The notes under the pieces are model-generated. The model saw only the letters and a list, made by a program, of their open reading frames with translations, was not told where the DNA came from and ran no database searches. The position numbers and the translations under genes are program-made. Shown piece after piece: positions 1-8,566 of a DNA stretch of 64,000 nucleotides. Numbering within the stretch: the first letter of the stretch is position 1; each line of letters opens with the position of its first letter. The DNA comes from Janthinobacterium lividum (lineage in GTDB: Bacteria > Pseudomonadota > Gammaproteobacteria > Burkholderiales > Burkholderiaceae_D), in contig NZ_CP139977.1 of NCBI RefSeq assembly GCF_034424625.1, forward strand, positions 62,001 to 126,000. The letters are read 5' to 3'.

Positions 1-500
1 CCTGGTGGCGCGCTGCCTCCCGGTGGCGTGCCTGGAGGGTACTGCAACGGGGTCGCCACAGCTGGCTGGGGTGTTGGCGGCGTGACGGGGGCGGGCGGCG
101 CTGGCGGCGGGCTCTGTTCTGCTGTCGCGGCCGTCTTTGCTTCCAGATCCGCCAGGCGCTTGAGCAAGGCGGCTTCGACGGCCTTGTGATCGCTGTTGAT
201 TTTGTCTTGCGCTTCCTTGTCACTGTCATATTGCGCCAGCTTCTTGCCGGCGTTGCCGACCCATTGGTCTTCCGGCGAAATCTGGCCGGGCACCATCATG
301 CTGGCACCATCCACATTGACGGTGGCGCGCTTGTCGGTCGACTTGGGAAGCTGTCGGGCGGGGCTGCCGGACTCGGAATAGGCCAATACCGCCCACAGCA
401 CGCCTATGCAGGCTGTCACGATACTGGCGGCGGCCAGGTACTGCTGCTGCTTGGGCGTCAACCGTGCCGTGCAGGATTTCAATGTTTGCATGATGCGCAT
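1..500 (-). CDS. traB: TraB, VirB10-like transfer protein (partial, C-terminus beyond window)
   Basis: The frame is open from an ATG at 500 to the window edge, giving 166 visible residues. TraB proteins span the periplasm as the VirB10-like core component of F-type conjugation channels. Residues 21-41 form one N-terminal membrane segment. A charged, coiled-coil-like stretch (about 85-120) and a proline-rich segment (about 128-166) follow, which is the usual TraB layout. The start is chosen for the GGGGAG ribosome site that overlaps the traK stop codon, 7 bases upstream. It is the last visible gene of the traA-L-E-K-B series and is presumably co-transcribed with it. The C-terminal beta-barrel domain lies outside the window. 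Confidence 0.88.
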   Translation of the reverse strand, partial: MRIMQTLKSCTARLTPKQQQYLAAASIVTACIGVLWAVLAYSESGSPARQLPKSTDKRATVNVDGASMMVPGQISPEDQWVGNAGKKLAQYDSDKEAQDKINSDHKAVEAALLKRLADLEAKTAATAEQSPPPAPPAPVTPPTPQPAVATPLQYPPGTPPGGSAPP

Positions 501-506
501 GGCGGC

Positions 507-1313
507 TCACTCCCCTGTCCGAATGACGTAGACCCGCGTGCTTTCATTCGGACGCAAGTTGAGGTTGTCGATGGCGACGGCCAGGACATCGCCATCGTCG
601 CGGTCAAATTCCTGTTCTGCGAGCACCAGCGGCGCACCGCTGATATTGCTGAGTGCATAGGTCTCGCCGATGAGGCCACGGCCTTCAAACTGGCGGATGA
701 GCTTCATTTCCGCTTCCGCCCATAGCAGGCGCGCTTCGTCGCGCTCTTCCATCCGGACGTCGTCGGGCACCTGCTCGGAAGCCATGAACATCAGCATCGA
801 TTTCAGGGAGCGGATGAATGTGGCGGACCTCGCCGGCGCCGCGCCGCCGGTATTGGCTGTCTTGACCTGGCGTCTGGCCGACTTGTCTGAGATCACGATC
901 GTGTCTGCCGGAACCTCCGCGCGGTTCAGACGCAAGGTGTAAGTGGCTGTGGCGGAAGAAATAAACAGATTGATCGGCTTTGCAGCAGTGCCCACCGGCT
1001 GAATATAGATTTCGCCTTTGGCCAGGTCGCAGGCAAGCGACAGCTGGCCGCCGGGATTGACGGCAGTGCCGGCGCCAGGCGCTGCGGGCAGGCTGGCGTC
1101 AGCCGGTTTGGGAGCACAATTGCTGCTCGAGTAGATGTTGCCAACGACGTCGATGATCTTGGCACCCTCGATGCGGATGCGCGTGGGTTCATGTGCGGCG
1201 ATGACCGCCTCGATGGTGGCGCCGTCCCTGACCTCTCTGGTCTGGTCGGCCCAAGCGGGGAGCTCAACGAGCCCCAGCAGCAGCCACGCCAGTGGCAGTA
1301 TCCGGTTTTCCAT
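507..1313 (-). CDS. traK: TraK, VirB9-like secretin-type transfer protein
   Basis: The 268-residue protein has a signal peptide (residues 1-22, cleavage after PAWA) and a beta-rich body ending in a domain with the phrase RVYVIRTG. F-type TraK is the periplasmic/outer-membrane VirB9 counterpart that joins TraB and TraV in the channel core. Size and position between traE and traB match the family. An AAGGAG site precedes the ATG. The gene overlaps the end of traE by about 50 bases and its stop overlaps the traB ribosome site, so translation is probably coupled. Nothing in it looks degenerate. Confidence 0.9.
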   Translation of the reverse strand: MENRILPLAWLLLGLVELPAWADQTREVRDGATIEAVIAAHEPTRIRIEGAKIIDVVGNIYSSSNCAPKPADASLPAAPGAGTAVNPGGQLSLACDLAKGEIYIQPVGTAAKPINLFISSATATYTLRLNRAEVPADTIVISDKSARRQVKTANTGGAAPARSATFIRSLKSMLMFMASEQVPDDVRMEERDEARLLWAEAEMKLIRQFEGRGLIGETYALSNISGAPLVLAEQEFDRDDGDVLAVAIDNLNLRPNESTRVYVIRTGE

Positions 1314-1866
1314 CTTTCAACTCCTTAAAATCTTTCAGATGCACGCGCGCGCCGCGGAAGACGAAGTCCGCACGGTAGGTCTTGAGGTTGTCAGAGGTAT
1401 TGGCCCCGTTCACCTGGGTTTTGAGGTAGCCGGTCATCGTGACCGATTGCGTTTCTTCGTCAGGTACCAGTTGCTGCATCTGGAAGTACGTGCTCGCATT
1501 GAGCTTCTTCAGTCTTGCCGCCTCCAGATCCTGGCGGGTCTTGATGCTGCCGGCGTTCTCCGGCAGGCACCAGCTGAGCAGCATGTCCTTCTTCCATTCG
1601 ATCGACTTCGGCGTGACGTCCAGCATCAGATAAGCGATATAGCCGGACATCTGTACCAGATAGTCGTTGCTGGCCTTGCCATCCTCGATCCAGAATGTTT
1701 TATGGATAGCCGGCGGCACAATGACAGTGCGTTCCGTGCCTGCGATGCGGACAATGATGGTCAACGCCAGCATCAGGCAGACGGAAAGGATGCCAATGGC
1801 CAGGCGCTGGTCGAAGACGCGGCGACGCAGTGCGCCCAGGTCATCCTGATAGGTTTCCAGTTTCAC
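1264..1866 (-). CDS. traE: TraE, VirB8-like inner-membrane transfer protein
   Basis: The 200-residue product has a short cytoplasmic head, one membrane helix (about 22-43) and a periplasmic domain, as in TraE/VirB8 assembly factors that link the inner-membrane and core parts of the conjugation channel. The start is a GTG preceded by AGGAG six bases away. It lies 16 bases after traL and overlaps traK. The C-terminal residues (AATGVAAAGAR-like tail) are low in complexity and overlap the traK signal peptide region, so the last 15 residues are probably unimportant. Confidence 0.9.
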   Translation of the reverse strand: MKLETYQDDLGALRRRVFDQRLAIGILSVCLMLALTIIVRIAGTERTVIVPPAIHKTFWIEDGKASNDYLVQMSGYIAYLMLDVTPKSIEWKKDMLLSWCLPENAGSIKTRQDLEAARLKKLNASTYFQMQQLVPDEETQSVTMTGYLKTQVNGANTSDNLKTYRADFVFRGARVHLKDFKELKDGKPDTATGVAAAGAR

Positions 1867-1882
1867 GGTGCTCTCCTTGGTG

Positions 1883-2182
1883 CTACCCGACCATCTTGCG
1901 GATATGCGAGGGCGGGGTCGAGCGCATGGACGTCAGCGGGCTGACAGGCAGGTACCAGTACGCCCAGTGCAGGACAAAGGCCGGATGCTTGTCCGCCTTT
2001 TTGCGGCTCAGCCAGCGCGACACGGCAACGCCGGCGCAGACCGCGAGGAAAAATCCGAGCTTGCTGCTGGCCAGATAGCCAACAAAGACGGAAAGGAGGA
2101 CGGGAAAGGCAACATCAAAGTCCCATAGGCCAATCTTCCATTGGTCGTCCAGGCGCCGGGGAATATAGGTGTCGGCTTGCAT
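1883..2182 (-). CDS. traL: TraL, VirB3-like transfer protein
   Basis: This 99-residue protein carries the TraL hallmarks: an N-terminal YIPRRLDDQ phrase, a hydrophobic hairpin (about residues 25-58) and a short basic loop, then a YWYLP segment. TraL is the small inner-membrane component of F-type mating systems thought to couple the TraC ATPase to the channel. A GGAGG site sits six bases before the ATG. The gene lies between the pilin gene and traE, in the classic traA-L-E-K-B order of F. Confidence 0.9.
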   Translation of the reverse strand: MQADTYIPRRLDDQWKIGLWDFDVAFPVLLSVFVGYLASSKLGFFLAVCAGVAVSRWLSRKKADKHPAFVLHWAYWYLPVSPLTSMRSTPPSHIRKMVG

Positions 2183-2226
2183 GGCGTCCTCCTTTTCTCA
2201 ATGTGCGGTGTCTACGCTGGCCTGGT

Positions 2227-2613
2227 TCAGATCGTGGCACCCATGATGGAGCCGCCAATGATCAGCCCGACCGCACCGAAAATCGCCATGCCGATGTAGA
2301 ACAGCACCGGACTGAAATTACGCAGGGCAGTCAGCGAGATCAGGGCTACCACGAAGCCGATGAAGCCGACCAGTGCTTTCACGCCAGGTGCCAGTGCGGC
2401 CAGTTGCGTCAGTGCCGATGTCAGCGGGCCGGTGATGCCGGTGAACGCGACCAGGTCGATGGCGGTGGCGGGAATGGCGGCAAGCAGCCCCAGGGTGATC
2501 AAGGTCAGCAGTGCCAGGACCTTGGCTGCGGCGGAAACACGCAGGCCAAGAGGGCGCTTGCCGTGTTGTTTGAAGGGGAGAACGGTAACGTATTGCAGGG
2601 TGTTCATGTGCAT
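2227..2613 (-). CDS. traA: TraA-like conjugative pilin precursor
   Basis: The 128-residue protein has a long basic leader and a hydrophobic segment ending in IPATA (about residue 51), which looks like an F-type prepilin leader-peptidase site. Processing there would leave about 77 residues with two membrane helices (VKALVGFIGFVVALISL and the C-terminal VLFYIGMAIFGAVGLI), as in mature F pilin of about 70 residues. Its place directly before traL supports the call. The ATG at 2613 or the one two codons downstream (2607) could be used. Identification rests on architecture and position, because pilin sequences diverge quickly. Confidence 0.75.
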   Translation of the reverse strand: MHMNTLQYVTVLPFKQHGKRPLGLRVSAAAKVLALLTLITLGLLAAIPATAIDLVAFTGITGPLTSALTQLAALAPGVKALVGFIGFVVALISLTALRNFSPVLFYIGMAIFGAVGLIIGGSIMGATI

Positions 2614-2768
2614 TCCAATCGTGATAGTGAAGAAAATTGTCTGTGCGGGCGGCTAGGTCATGCGGCATGGCGGCATAGGGGGACCACGAACGGGGCAGTG
2701 CCACGCGATCTTGCCCGGCCGGCACGTTGCCCATGCCGAAGTCAGGTTGGTGAGGCGAGCTTCGCTCC
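2614..2768. other. Short intergenic gap, no gene
   Basis: No reading frame or clear terminator is visible between the pilin gene and the OmpA-like gene. Confidence 0.5.
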
Positions 2769-3479
2769 TCATCGCTGGACCTGCCGAGGTGCGTCGGCGG
2801 TGAGGCTGAGCTCCACCCTCCGGTTGTTCTGGCGGCCCGTTTCGGTCGCATTGCCGGCGGCATAGCAGCAGGTGCCGCTGCTTCCTACCTCAAGCTGGAC
2901 AGCAGGTGCGCGCAGGTGGCGGCGCAGATAGCGCTCGACCCTGGCCGCGCGCTGGCGGGCAATGGCATCGTTCAAGGCAGGCGTGCCTGTGTTGTCGGTT
3001 CTTCCGGCGATACGAATACGGGACGCTGGCTGCACCAGCGCGAGGAATTGCTGCAAAACGTGTTGCGCCGTCCTATCCAGGCGGGAAGAGCCCGGGGCAA
3101 AGTACACTGCAAGTTCGGTGGCATCGGCAAGGTCATTTCCGTTCGCTGCCGTGGTTGCCACCGGTATCCCCGCCGGTGTCCGCAGGGCGCCGTCTGCCGC
3201 TAATTCGGTGTGCACCGCCTCCTCCACGTGCGCATCGCTTCTTGCCAGTGTCTTGGGCGTGCGCGCAGGGCACACCGGCGTGATACACAGGCCGTAGAGC
3301 GCCTGCGCACCGTAGTGGAGCTGGACGATGCGCTGCATATAGGGCCCCGGCGCGGCTGCGTGGGAAGCCAGTGCTGCAGGCCGAGGCTGATTCGGTGTGT
3401 TTTTGCAGGAGGCCAGCAGCAGGCAGGCGACAGCGATTTCGGTGGCTGCCAGTGCAGCGTGTGTGAGTGTGCGGCTCAT
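2769..3479 (-). CDS. OmpA-family peptidoglycan-binding lipoprotein of the transfer operon
   Basis: The ATG at 3479 overlaps the stop of the lytic transglycosylase gene (ATGA), which fixes the start and gives 236 residues. The N-terminus is a lipoprotein signal with lipobox LLAS-C (Cys near residue 24). The C-terminal half is an OmpA-like domain (YFAPGSSRLD ... RIAGRTDNTG ... NDAIARQRAARVERYL ... NNRRVELSL) that would bind peptidoglycan and anchor the outer membrane. Pairing with a transglycosylase in a conjugation operon suggests a role in opening or anchoring the envelope around the channel. An upstream extension of the frame (to 3674) exists but lacks a signal peptide and overlaps the neighbour. 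Confidence 0.85.
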   Translation of the reverse strand: MSRTLTHAALAATEIAVACLLLASCKNTPNQPRPAALASHAAAPGPYMQRIVQLHYGAQALYGLCITPVCPARTPKTLARSDAHVEEAVHTELAADGALRTPAGIPVATTAANGNDLADATELAVYFAPGSSRLDRTAQHVLQQFLALVQPASRIRIAGRTDNTGTPALNDAIARQRAARVERYLRRHLRAPAVQLEVGSSGTCCYAAGNATETGRQNNRRVELSLTADAPRQVQR

Positions 3480-4036
3480 GACAAACTCACAGAGACAAGC
3501 GCAGCCGGCACCGGCACTACCCGTTCGGAACGCGCGTTGTTGAGGATGTTGCGCTTGGCAGCTGACGGAGAACGGCGTACTGCTGGCGCCCTGGTATTGG
3601 TGAGGAAACCATACACGCGCCAGGCATACCGTCTGCGTGCTTCCTGGCACGCCGCTGGTGCAAGCTTGACGCATGAAGCGTTGTAGGCCCCGATGGCCTC
3701 CCAGGTGACATTAAAACGCTGGAATTTCTCGCGCAATATGCGCGCGCCGGCATGGATATTTTTGCAGGGGTTGTATAAGTCTTCTTCGCTCAGCCCCAGG
3801 TTTTTTAGCATGGCCCTGTTCGTATTGATCCCCATGTAGCCAATATCGACTGTATGCGTGACATGGAAATGCGTACGGTTGATGGCGCGCGGGTTCAAGG
3901 ACGATTCAGCCTGCGCCACGCTAAATAGCAGTGCGGGAGAGATGCCGTACTGCCTTCCTGCGGCGTCCCAGCAGGCATGCGCGGCACATGGCAGCACTGC
4001 GCAAGTCAGAACGGCGAATGAAAGGAACGATTGCAT
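3476..4036 (-). CDS. Lytic transglycosylase (SLT family, VirB1/orf169-like)
   Basis: The 186-residue protein has a signal peptide (about 1-21) and a lysozyme-like SLT domain with the catalytic glutamate in the AQAESSLNPRAIN motif (ES-L), then a GYMGINTNRAML segment (the family's GLMQ-like strand) and a C-terminal helix with the A-YNAS phrase. Such enzymes cut glycan strands so the transfer channel can cross peptidoglycan. The downstream OmpA lipoprotein gene starts inside its stop codon, so the two are translationally coupled. The canonical GLMQI is GYMGI here, a mild deviation. Confidence 0.88.
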   Translation of the reverse strand: MQSFLSFAVLTCAVLPCAAHACWDAAGRQYGISPALLFSVAQAESSLNPRAINRTHFHVTHTVDIGYMGINTNRAMLKNLGLSEEDLYNPCKNIHAGARILREKFQRFNVTWEAIGAYNASCVKLAPAACQEARRRYAWRVYGFLTNTRAPAVRRSPSAAKRNILNNARSERVVPVPAALVSVSLS

Positions 4037-4192
4037 GAGCGTAAAAACGACCTGAAAAGGGAGTCAGTAGCCTGTCGCGTAGCGAACAGGGCGTTTCGGT
4101 GTCAGCCGGTGCCGCGTGCGCAGAGCGCGAGGCAGGGGTGTTTCCAGGTAGATGCAAGCGGTAGTAATGCAGTGGTTGTTGCTTGGTGGTCA

Positions 4193-4762
4193 TTAGGATT
4201 GCTGGGTATTCTTCAAACCAATGGAGCGGGCCACAGTATTTTTACGGGCTTGCCCAAAGATGTTGTGTTTTGCGATTTCTTTTTTCACCATAATGGCAAT
4301 GCAGGCTGTCGTGAAATGGTCCAGCGTGAAATGGGGATGCGGATCGCAGTTCAGGGGTGAGCGCTGCAGTGCCCTTAATAGCAGGTATTGTGGTTTCCAG
4401 ATTGCTTCCTGGCGGCGCGGGGTGCGTTGATCGCGCAGAAGCAGTTCGGTATGCAAATAGGTAAAAATCAGGCTTTCCGCGTTGTCGAAGGTGAAGGCCA
4501 GTGAAATGTAGGCGCTGATCAGATCCGTCGCGCTGAACTGGGGGGCATAGTTCTCGGTATCCATGTAGAGCGCTTTTACGCACTGGAACTCTTCGTGGAA
4601 TACCCGTGTCGCCACGGTTTGCCTGGGATCGTCCATCTGCGCTTGGCTGGCTTTGGTGCATGGCGTAGTGAAACCCAGCGGTGAAGGCGGATGTGGCGTA
4701 GACATATTCTCTGGGAGCGAAAAGTGATCCATGAAGAGGATCGTAAGCGTGTCGTCGCGCAT
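4193..4762 (-). CDS. Hypothetical protein of the transfer operon
   Basis: This is an open frame of 189 residues, same strand as the tra genes and 157 bases upstream of the transglycosylase gene. I do not recognise a family. The body looks like a soluble alpha-helical protein (DLISAYISLAFTFDNAESLIF ... LLLRALQRS ...). No signal peptide or metal motif is seen. Several in-frame ATGs lie in the first 20 codons; the one beginning MSTPHPP (about 4705) has a weak AGAG site and may be the real start. It is the last transfer-region gene before the IS/TPS insertion. Confidence 0.5.
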   Translation of the reverse strand: MRDDTLTILFMDHFSLPENMSTPHPPSPLGFTTPCTKASQAQMDDPRQTVATRVFHEEFQCVKALYMDTENYAPQFSATDLISAYISLAFTFDNAESLIFTYLHTELLLRDQRTPRRQEAIWKPQYLLLRALQRSPLNCDPHPHFTLDHFTTACIAIMVKKEIAKHNIFGQARKNTVARSIGLKNTQQS

Positions 4763-5538
4763 TGTGTCGCCAACAGAATGTGGATTTATACAGGCATTTC
4801 GTTTAGCTGGACTCTACTCCTACAGCAGGCGGACGTCGGCCTGTCTCAGCTTGCAGTGCGGCCGCTTCCCCGCATTGGCAGGTGTTTGTGTTTAGCGTCG
4901 TCAAGGTTGGAATGCGTGAACCCTGGTGTTCATGACGGAATGGCGAGGATCGGGTAGCTCCTGTTTTAGATGCGCTTGGTTCCTGATATCGGTGTATTCC
5001 TGCGTCAGGATGCGCCCGATGTTCGATAGAAAGGCTGTCATTATTTCCTGCTCGATTTTCCCTGTATGCCATGCCAATGCTCCGCCCTAGGCCGCCGCAC
5101 GCGGACGGTAGTTGGGGCGGGAGATCTAGCCTCAGGTTGAGCGGTGCGGGAACTGTAGAAGTGGACACCTAGGAAGCGACGTGCCGTTGACGGCCCTGCC
5201 AAGAACGGATGCTGGCAGAGGGCCCGCGTCAGTTTGGGAAAACCGATAAAGTACTTTATCGTCTATGGGCTTGCAGCTCGTTTCTGCTCCGCAAAGCGGG
5301 GAATGTAGCGGCCGTACATGGAGCCATCCATCTAGCGGCTTTTGTGTTTGGGGAGAAAACTACTCAGGTTTCAAAATGCGTAGAGTTCGGTCGCCTACGT
5401 CAGGTCAACCTGTCAAAGTACGACCAGAGCGAATTGCATGCCCTATCTGGCGCGCGAAGGGTGCAAGAGAAAAAATAGCGAGAGTCATCTAGCGGGAAAG
5501 CACGCGACATTCTTCGGATTCTAAGGGGTTCTATACAA
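4763..5538. other. Gene-poor stretch between the tra operon and the IS relic
   Basis: Frames of 70-120 codons exist on both strands but none has a ribosome site, recognisable motif or consistent codon use. I see no gene here. It may hold remnants of transfer genes displaced by the adjacent insertion. Confidence 0.5.
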
Positions 5539-6709
5539 GGAAGCACTGATTTATTCACTTGGCACCGTTCTCTGCGGCGGTCCGACCTGAGACAATATCA
5601 GTACCGCCACCGCCCGCCATCGACCATGCAAAAGAGCTTCCCCGACCTCTAAGACGCCGCCAAGAAAAAACTGACGCGGCGCGACCGCTTCCTGGCCGAA
5701 ATCGACAGCGTGACGCCGCAAGGGCAAGCTCAAGCTGCACAAGCTGATCGATTCGTTCTATCCGAAAGTGGAAGGCGCCCGCCGATCGGGCTGGCGCGCA
5801 TGCTGCGCATGTATATTGCCCAGCAGTGCTTTGGTCTGTCGGTCGAAGGCATTGAGGAGGAGGCCTATGACAGCCAGTTCATCCGCGCTTTCGTGGCATT
5901 GGCCCGGGCCGCGAGTCGGCGCGGGACGCGACGACCTTGCTGCCAATGCGCTACCTGCTGGAAACAAACGCACTTGCGCGCCAGATCTTCGACGCCATCA
6001 ATGGACGTGTGGCCAAGAAAAGTTTGATGATGCGTGAAGGCACCATCGTGGACTCTAGGTTGATCGCTGCGCCACCGTTCATCAAGAACAAGGATGGCGA
6101 GCGAGATGCAGAATGCACCAGTCGAAGAAGGGCAACGACTGGCACTTTGGCATGAAAGCCCCTATCTGAGCGGATGCCGTGTCAGCCCTGGTGCATACGG
6201 TTGTCGGCACGGCCGGCAATGTCGCCGACATGGCCCAGGCGCACGCGCTGCTGCACGGCGACGCCGGCTTCCAAGGCGTGGAAAAGCGGCCGGAAAACAT
6301 CGGCAAATCGGTGATCTGGCATGTGGCCATGCAGCGCTCCAGAGGTAAGGCGTTGCCCAAAAACAAACTGGATCGCCTGACGGAAAAGCTGGAACACCTG
6401 AAGGCCAGCGGACTGGGCGAAAGTCAAGCATCCGTGCCATGTCGTTAGGAACCTGTTCTGTCATCGTAAAACGCGCTATCGCGGCCTTGCCAAAACAATG
6501 CACGGCTCTTTACGTTGTTCGCCTTCGCCAGTCTGGTGCTGGCCGGAAGGCGCTTTACGATCACTGAATCCCGCAGTCCGTCCTGATGACAGAAAGACGT
6601 GAAGCATCGCGTCCAATCGAACGAAAAACGGGCATGACTGACTCTCCGGTCGGCTTTTTGGTGCGCCAACCTTGAACCTCGCTAAGCAAGCGAATTGATC
6701 AGCCCTTCC
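5539..6709 (+). mobile_element. IS5-family element, copy A (ends intact, transposase dead)
   Basis: The 1171-bp element is bounded by imperfect 24-bp inverted ends that begin GGAAG and continue CTGAT (left 5539-5562, right 6686-6709). Translation in several frames yields IS5-family DDE transposase blocks, for example [61 protein letters not shown]. The frame from ATG 5626 meets a stop at codon 9 (5650-5652), and further frameshifts follow, so the copy cannot make its own transposase. Its right end stops 3 bases from the tpsA stop codon. It forms one side of the TPS insertion. Confidence 0.88.
5626..6590 (+). pseudogene. Broken IS5-family transposase gene (copy A)
   Basis: The gene starts with the family's MQKSFPDL head but codon 9 is TAA where copy C has GAA. 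Downstream, the reading shifts frame several times between recognisable blocks and ends in the 3' region around HVVRNLF-like codons near 6450-6480. No continuous frame longer than about 100 codons survives. Confidence 0.85.
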
Positions 6710-6712
6710 CTA

Positions 6713-8428
6713 TTACATGGAACCAGTCAGATTAAAAGTAAAGTTGCTGTTGCCAGCATTGAAGGTCGGGAAGAAGTTGCTGTTGCCTGTAAAGTTGAGG
6801 AAACCATTGCTGCTGTCTGTAATAGTCGGGCCACTTGCGGGTTTATAGGCATAGGTGAAGGTAAATGCACCGGTGTCGCCATTGACGCTGTTGACAGTGG
6901 GGCTACTGTTGCCGGCACTATTATTTGCAATGTCACCGATAAACCCCGGATTGACCTGGTTGTCGCTGATACTGACCTTGGGATTACTAACTTTACCTTG
7001 ATTGGTAACGCTACCGTTTGCTGCAACGAGGCTTGTATCATTAACGACGCTCGAAGAACCTTGACTTTTCAAATTTCCGTTAATTGTAGTTTTGCCTCCG
7101 CTGATTTTACCCTGGTCGGTAACGTTGCCGTTTACTGTAACCAGACTCGTACCATTGACGGAGCTTGAAGACCCCAGATTGTTCAAATTTCCGTTGATTG
7201 TAGTTTTGCCTCCGCTGATTTTTCCTTGGTTGGTAACGCTGCCGTTTACTGTAACGAGACTTGTACCATTGATGGTGCTTGAAGTACCGAGATTATTCAA
7301 ATTTCCGTTGATTGTAGTTTTGTCTCCGCTGACTTTACCCTGGTTGGTAACGCTGCCGTTTACTGTAACGAGACTTGTACCATTGACTGAGCTTGAAGAA
7401 TCCAGATTGTTCAAATTTCCGTTGATTGTAGTCTTATCTCCGTTCACCATCCCCCGGTTGATAACGCTGGCATTAAGGGAGACACTTTTGGCTGCTGTTA
7501 TGGTGCTGCCTTGAGCAAGAGTCACTTTCCCATCAGAGGAAATGACTAGGTCCCCTGTCAGCGCCGCAATTTTACCGGCGACATTCACCCCAACACCACT
7601 TTCCGAACCAATGAGGCGAATCGAGTCAGCATGAATACTACCCAGTTGCGATACATCGATGGCAACTGTCGGTGTTGGACCATCACCCTTTAGTCCAATA
7701 CTTGTGTTCTTGGTCACCACGCCGGTACCAAGATTGTAATTTGTTGCGCCGGCTGCGATAGTCAATTTTTTTGCTTGCAACGCAGCATTAATTTTCAAAC
7801 TTCGAGCGATAAGATCTACCTGATCGACGTTCCTTGCGTCGATACCTTCAATCGTAATAATACCTTTTGTTGTGTCAATTGCGGCAACAGCGCCTGCGGC
7901 ATTAAATACTGGATTGCCAGTAGTTAATGTTGCGCGGTTCACATTAATGAAGCCCGCACCATTGGCGTTAATTCCATTCGGATTGGCAACGATCAGGTGT
8001 GCGGACTGACCTGCAATCTCAGTACGACCATTTAAGGATGATGCCGTCGCGCCAGTTACTTGGTTCACAATGACTTTCGCAGGTATATTGCCAAGCTGCG
8101 TATTGCCGGAAATCTTTCCACCGAGTTGCGTCTGTACTGCGGCCTTGCTATTATTAAGAATCAGGCCAGTTGTCCCGACGTTGTAGGCGGTAAACTTGTT
8201 GAGTGATACGCCTGCACTATTTGGCGCAACAATATTGATTACGGGGATACCCTTTGCTGTAGCACTGATGCCGGGTTGTTGTTTTTCGCCCGAAGCAACC
8301 AACAATGTTGGCTGCGCATGGGCAGTAACTGCTGAAAGCATTGGCATAACGGCCGCCAGGGCGGCAGCCATTTTACGGAAAGTGAAAGTGACTGTATTGC
8401 GACGATTCTGTTGAGTAATGTTATTCAT
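6713..8428 (-). CDS. TpsA-type exoprotein (two-partner secretion, haemagglutinin-like)
   Basis: The 571-residue protein has a long signal region (to about AHA, residue 38) followed by a two-partner secretion domain with NPNGI and related beta-helix motifs (about 40-250). The secretion domain would be recognised by the TpsB pore encoded upstream and pass to the cell surface as a beta-helix. The body then contains four tandem 38-residue repeats and a Ser/Asn/Gly-rich tail ending NLTGSM. It has no toxin domain, and at 571 residues is short for an adhesin of this class. Its TAA stop lies 3 bases from the right end of IS copy A, so the tail may have been shortened. An AGGAAAAT site precedes the ATG. 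Base composition is clearly AT-richer than the tra genes. Confidence 0.88.
   Translation of the reverse strand: MNNITQQNRRNTVTFTFRKMAAALAAVMPMLSAVTAHAQPTLLVASGEKQQPGISATAKGIPVINIVAPNSAGVSLNKFTAYNVGTTGLILNNSKAAVQTQLGGKISGNTQLGNIPAKVIVNQVTGATASSLNGRTEIAGQSAHLIVANPNGINANGAGFINVNRATLTTGNPVFNAAGAVAAIDTTKGIITIEGIDARNVDQVDLIARSLKINAALQAKKLTIAAGATNYNLGTGVVTKNTSIGLKGDGPTPTVAIDVSQLGSIHADSIRLIGSESGVGVNVAGKIAALTGDLVISSDGKVTLAQGSTITAAKSVSLNASVINRGMVNGDKTTINGNLNNLDSSSSVNGTSLVTVNGSVTNQGKVSGDKTTINGNLNNLGTSSTINGTSLVTVNGSVTNQGKISGGKTTINGNLNNLGSSSSVNGTSLVTVNGNVTDQGKISGGKTTINGNLKSQGSSSVVNDTSLVAANGSVTNQGKVSNPKVSISDNQVNPGFIGDIANNSAGNSSPTVNSVNGDTGAFTFTYAYKPASGPTITDSSNGFLNFTGNSNFFPTFNAGNSNFTFNLTGSM
6986..7441 (-). 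repeat. Four tandem 114-bp repeats inside tpsA
   Basis: Four consecutive 38-residue units, each starting G(D/G)KTTINGNL and containing (S/T)LV(T/A)(V/A)NG(S/N)VT, fill exactly 456 bases. The first three are nearly identical and the fourth (nearest the C-terminus) is more diverged. The units should stack as beta-helix turns in the exported fibre. Confidence 0.93.
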
Positions 8429-8566
8429 ATTTTCCTCTATTTAAAAAAGACATTGGCATAAAAATATTGAGCCAGAATAAATGCATAGCAAGCAATTGGA
8501 TAACTACAAATCATCTCCCTATAAAAAACAGCAATAAATATCGGGAAGCCAACATATAACGAAGAC

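Noticed and set aside
3480..3674. N-terminal extension of the OmpA-like lipoprotein gene
   Set aside because: The extension lacks a signal peptide, overlaps the transglycosylase gene, and the ATG at 3479 is in an ATGA overlap and is followed by a lipoprotein signal.
4803..5168. 121-codon minus-strand frame in the gap before IS copy A
   Set aside because: No ribosome site or recognisable motif and composition unlike the neighbouring genes.
5209..5478. 89-codon plus-strand frame
   Set aside because: Low-quality start, no motif, and it lies in debris before the IS end.
6986..7441. Possible CRISPR-like repeat array
   Set aside because: The units are 114 bp with no spacers and lie in one coding frame, so they are protein repeats in tpsA.
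7092..7514. 140-codon plus-strand frame with repeated hydrophobic phrases
   Set aside because: It is the antisense of the tpsA tandem repeats, and its apparent repetition comes from those repeats.
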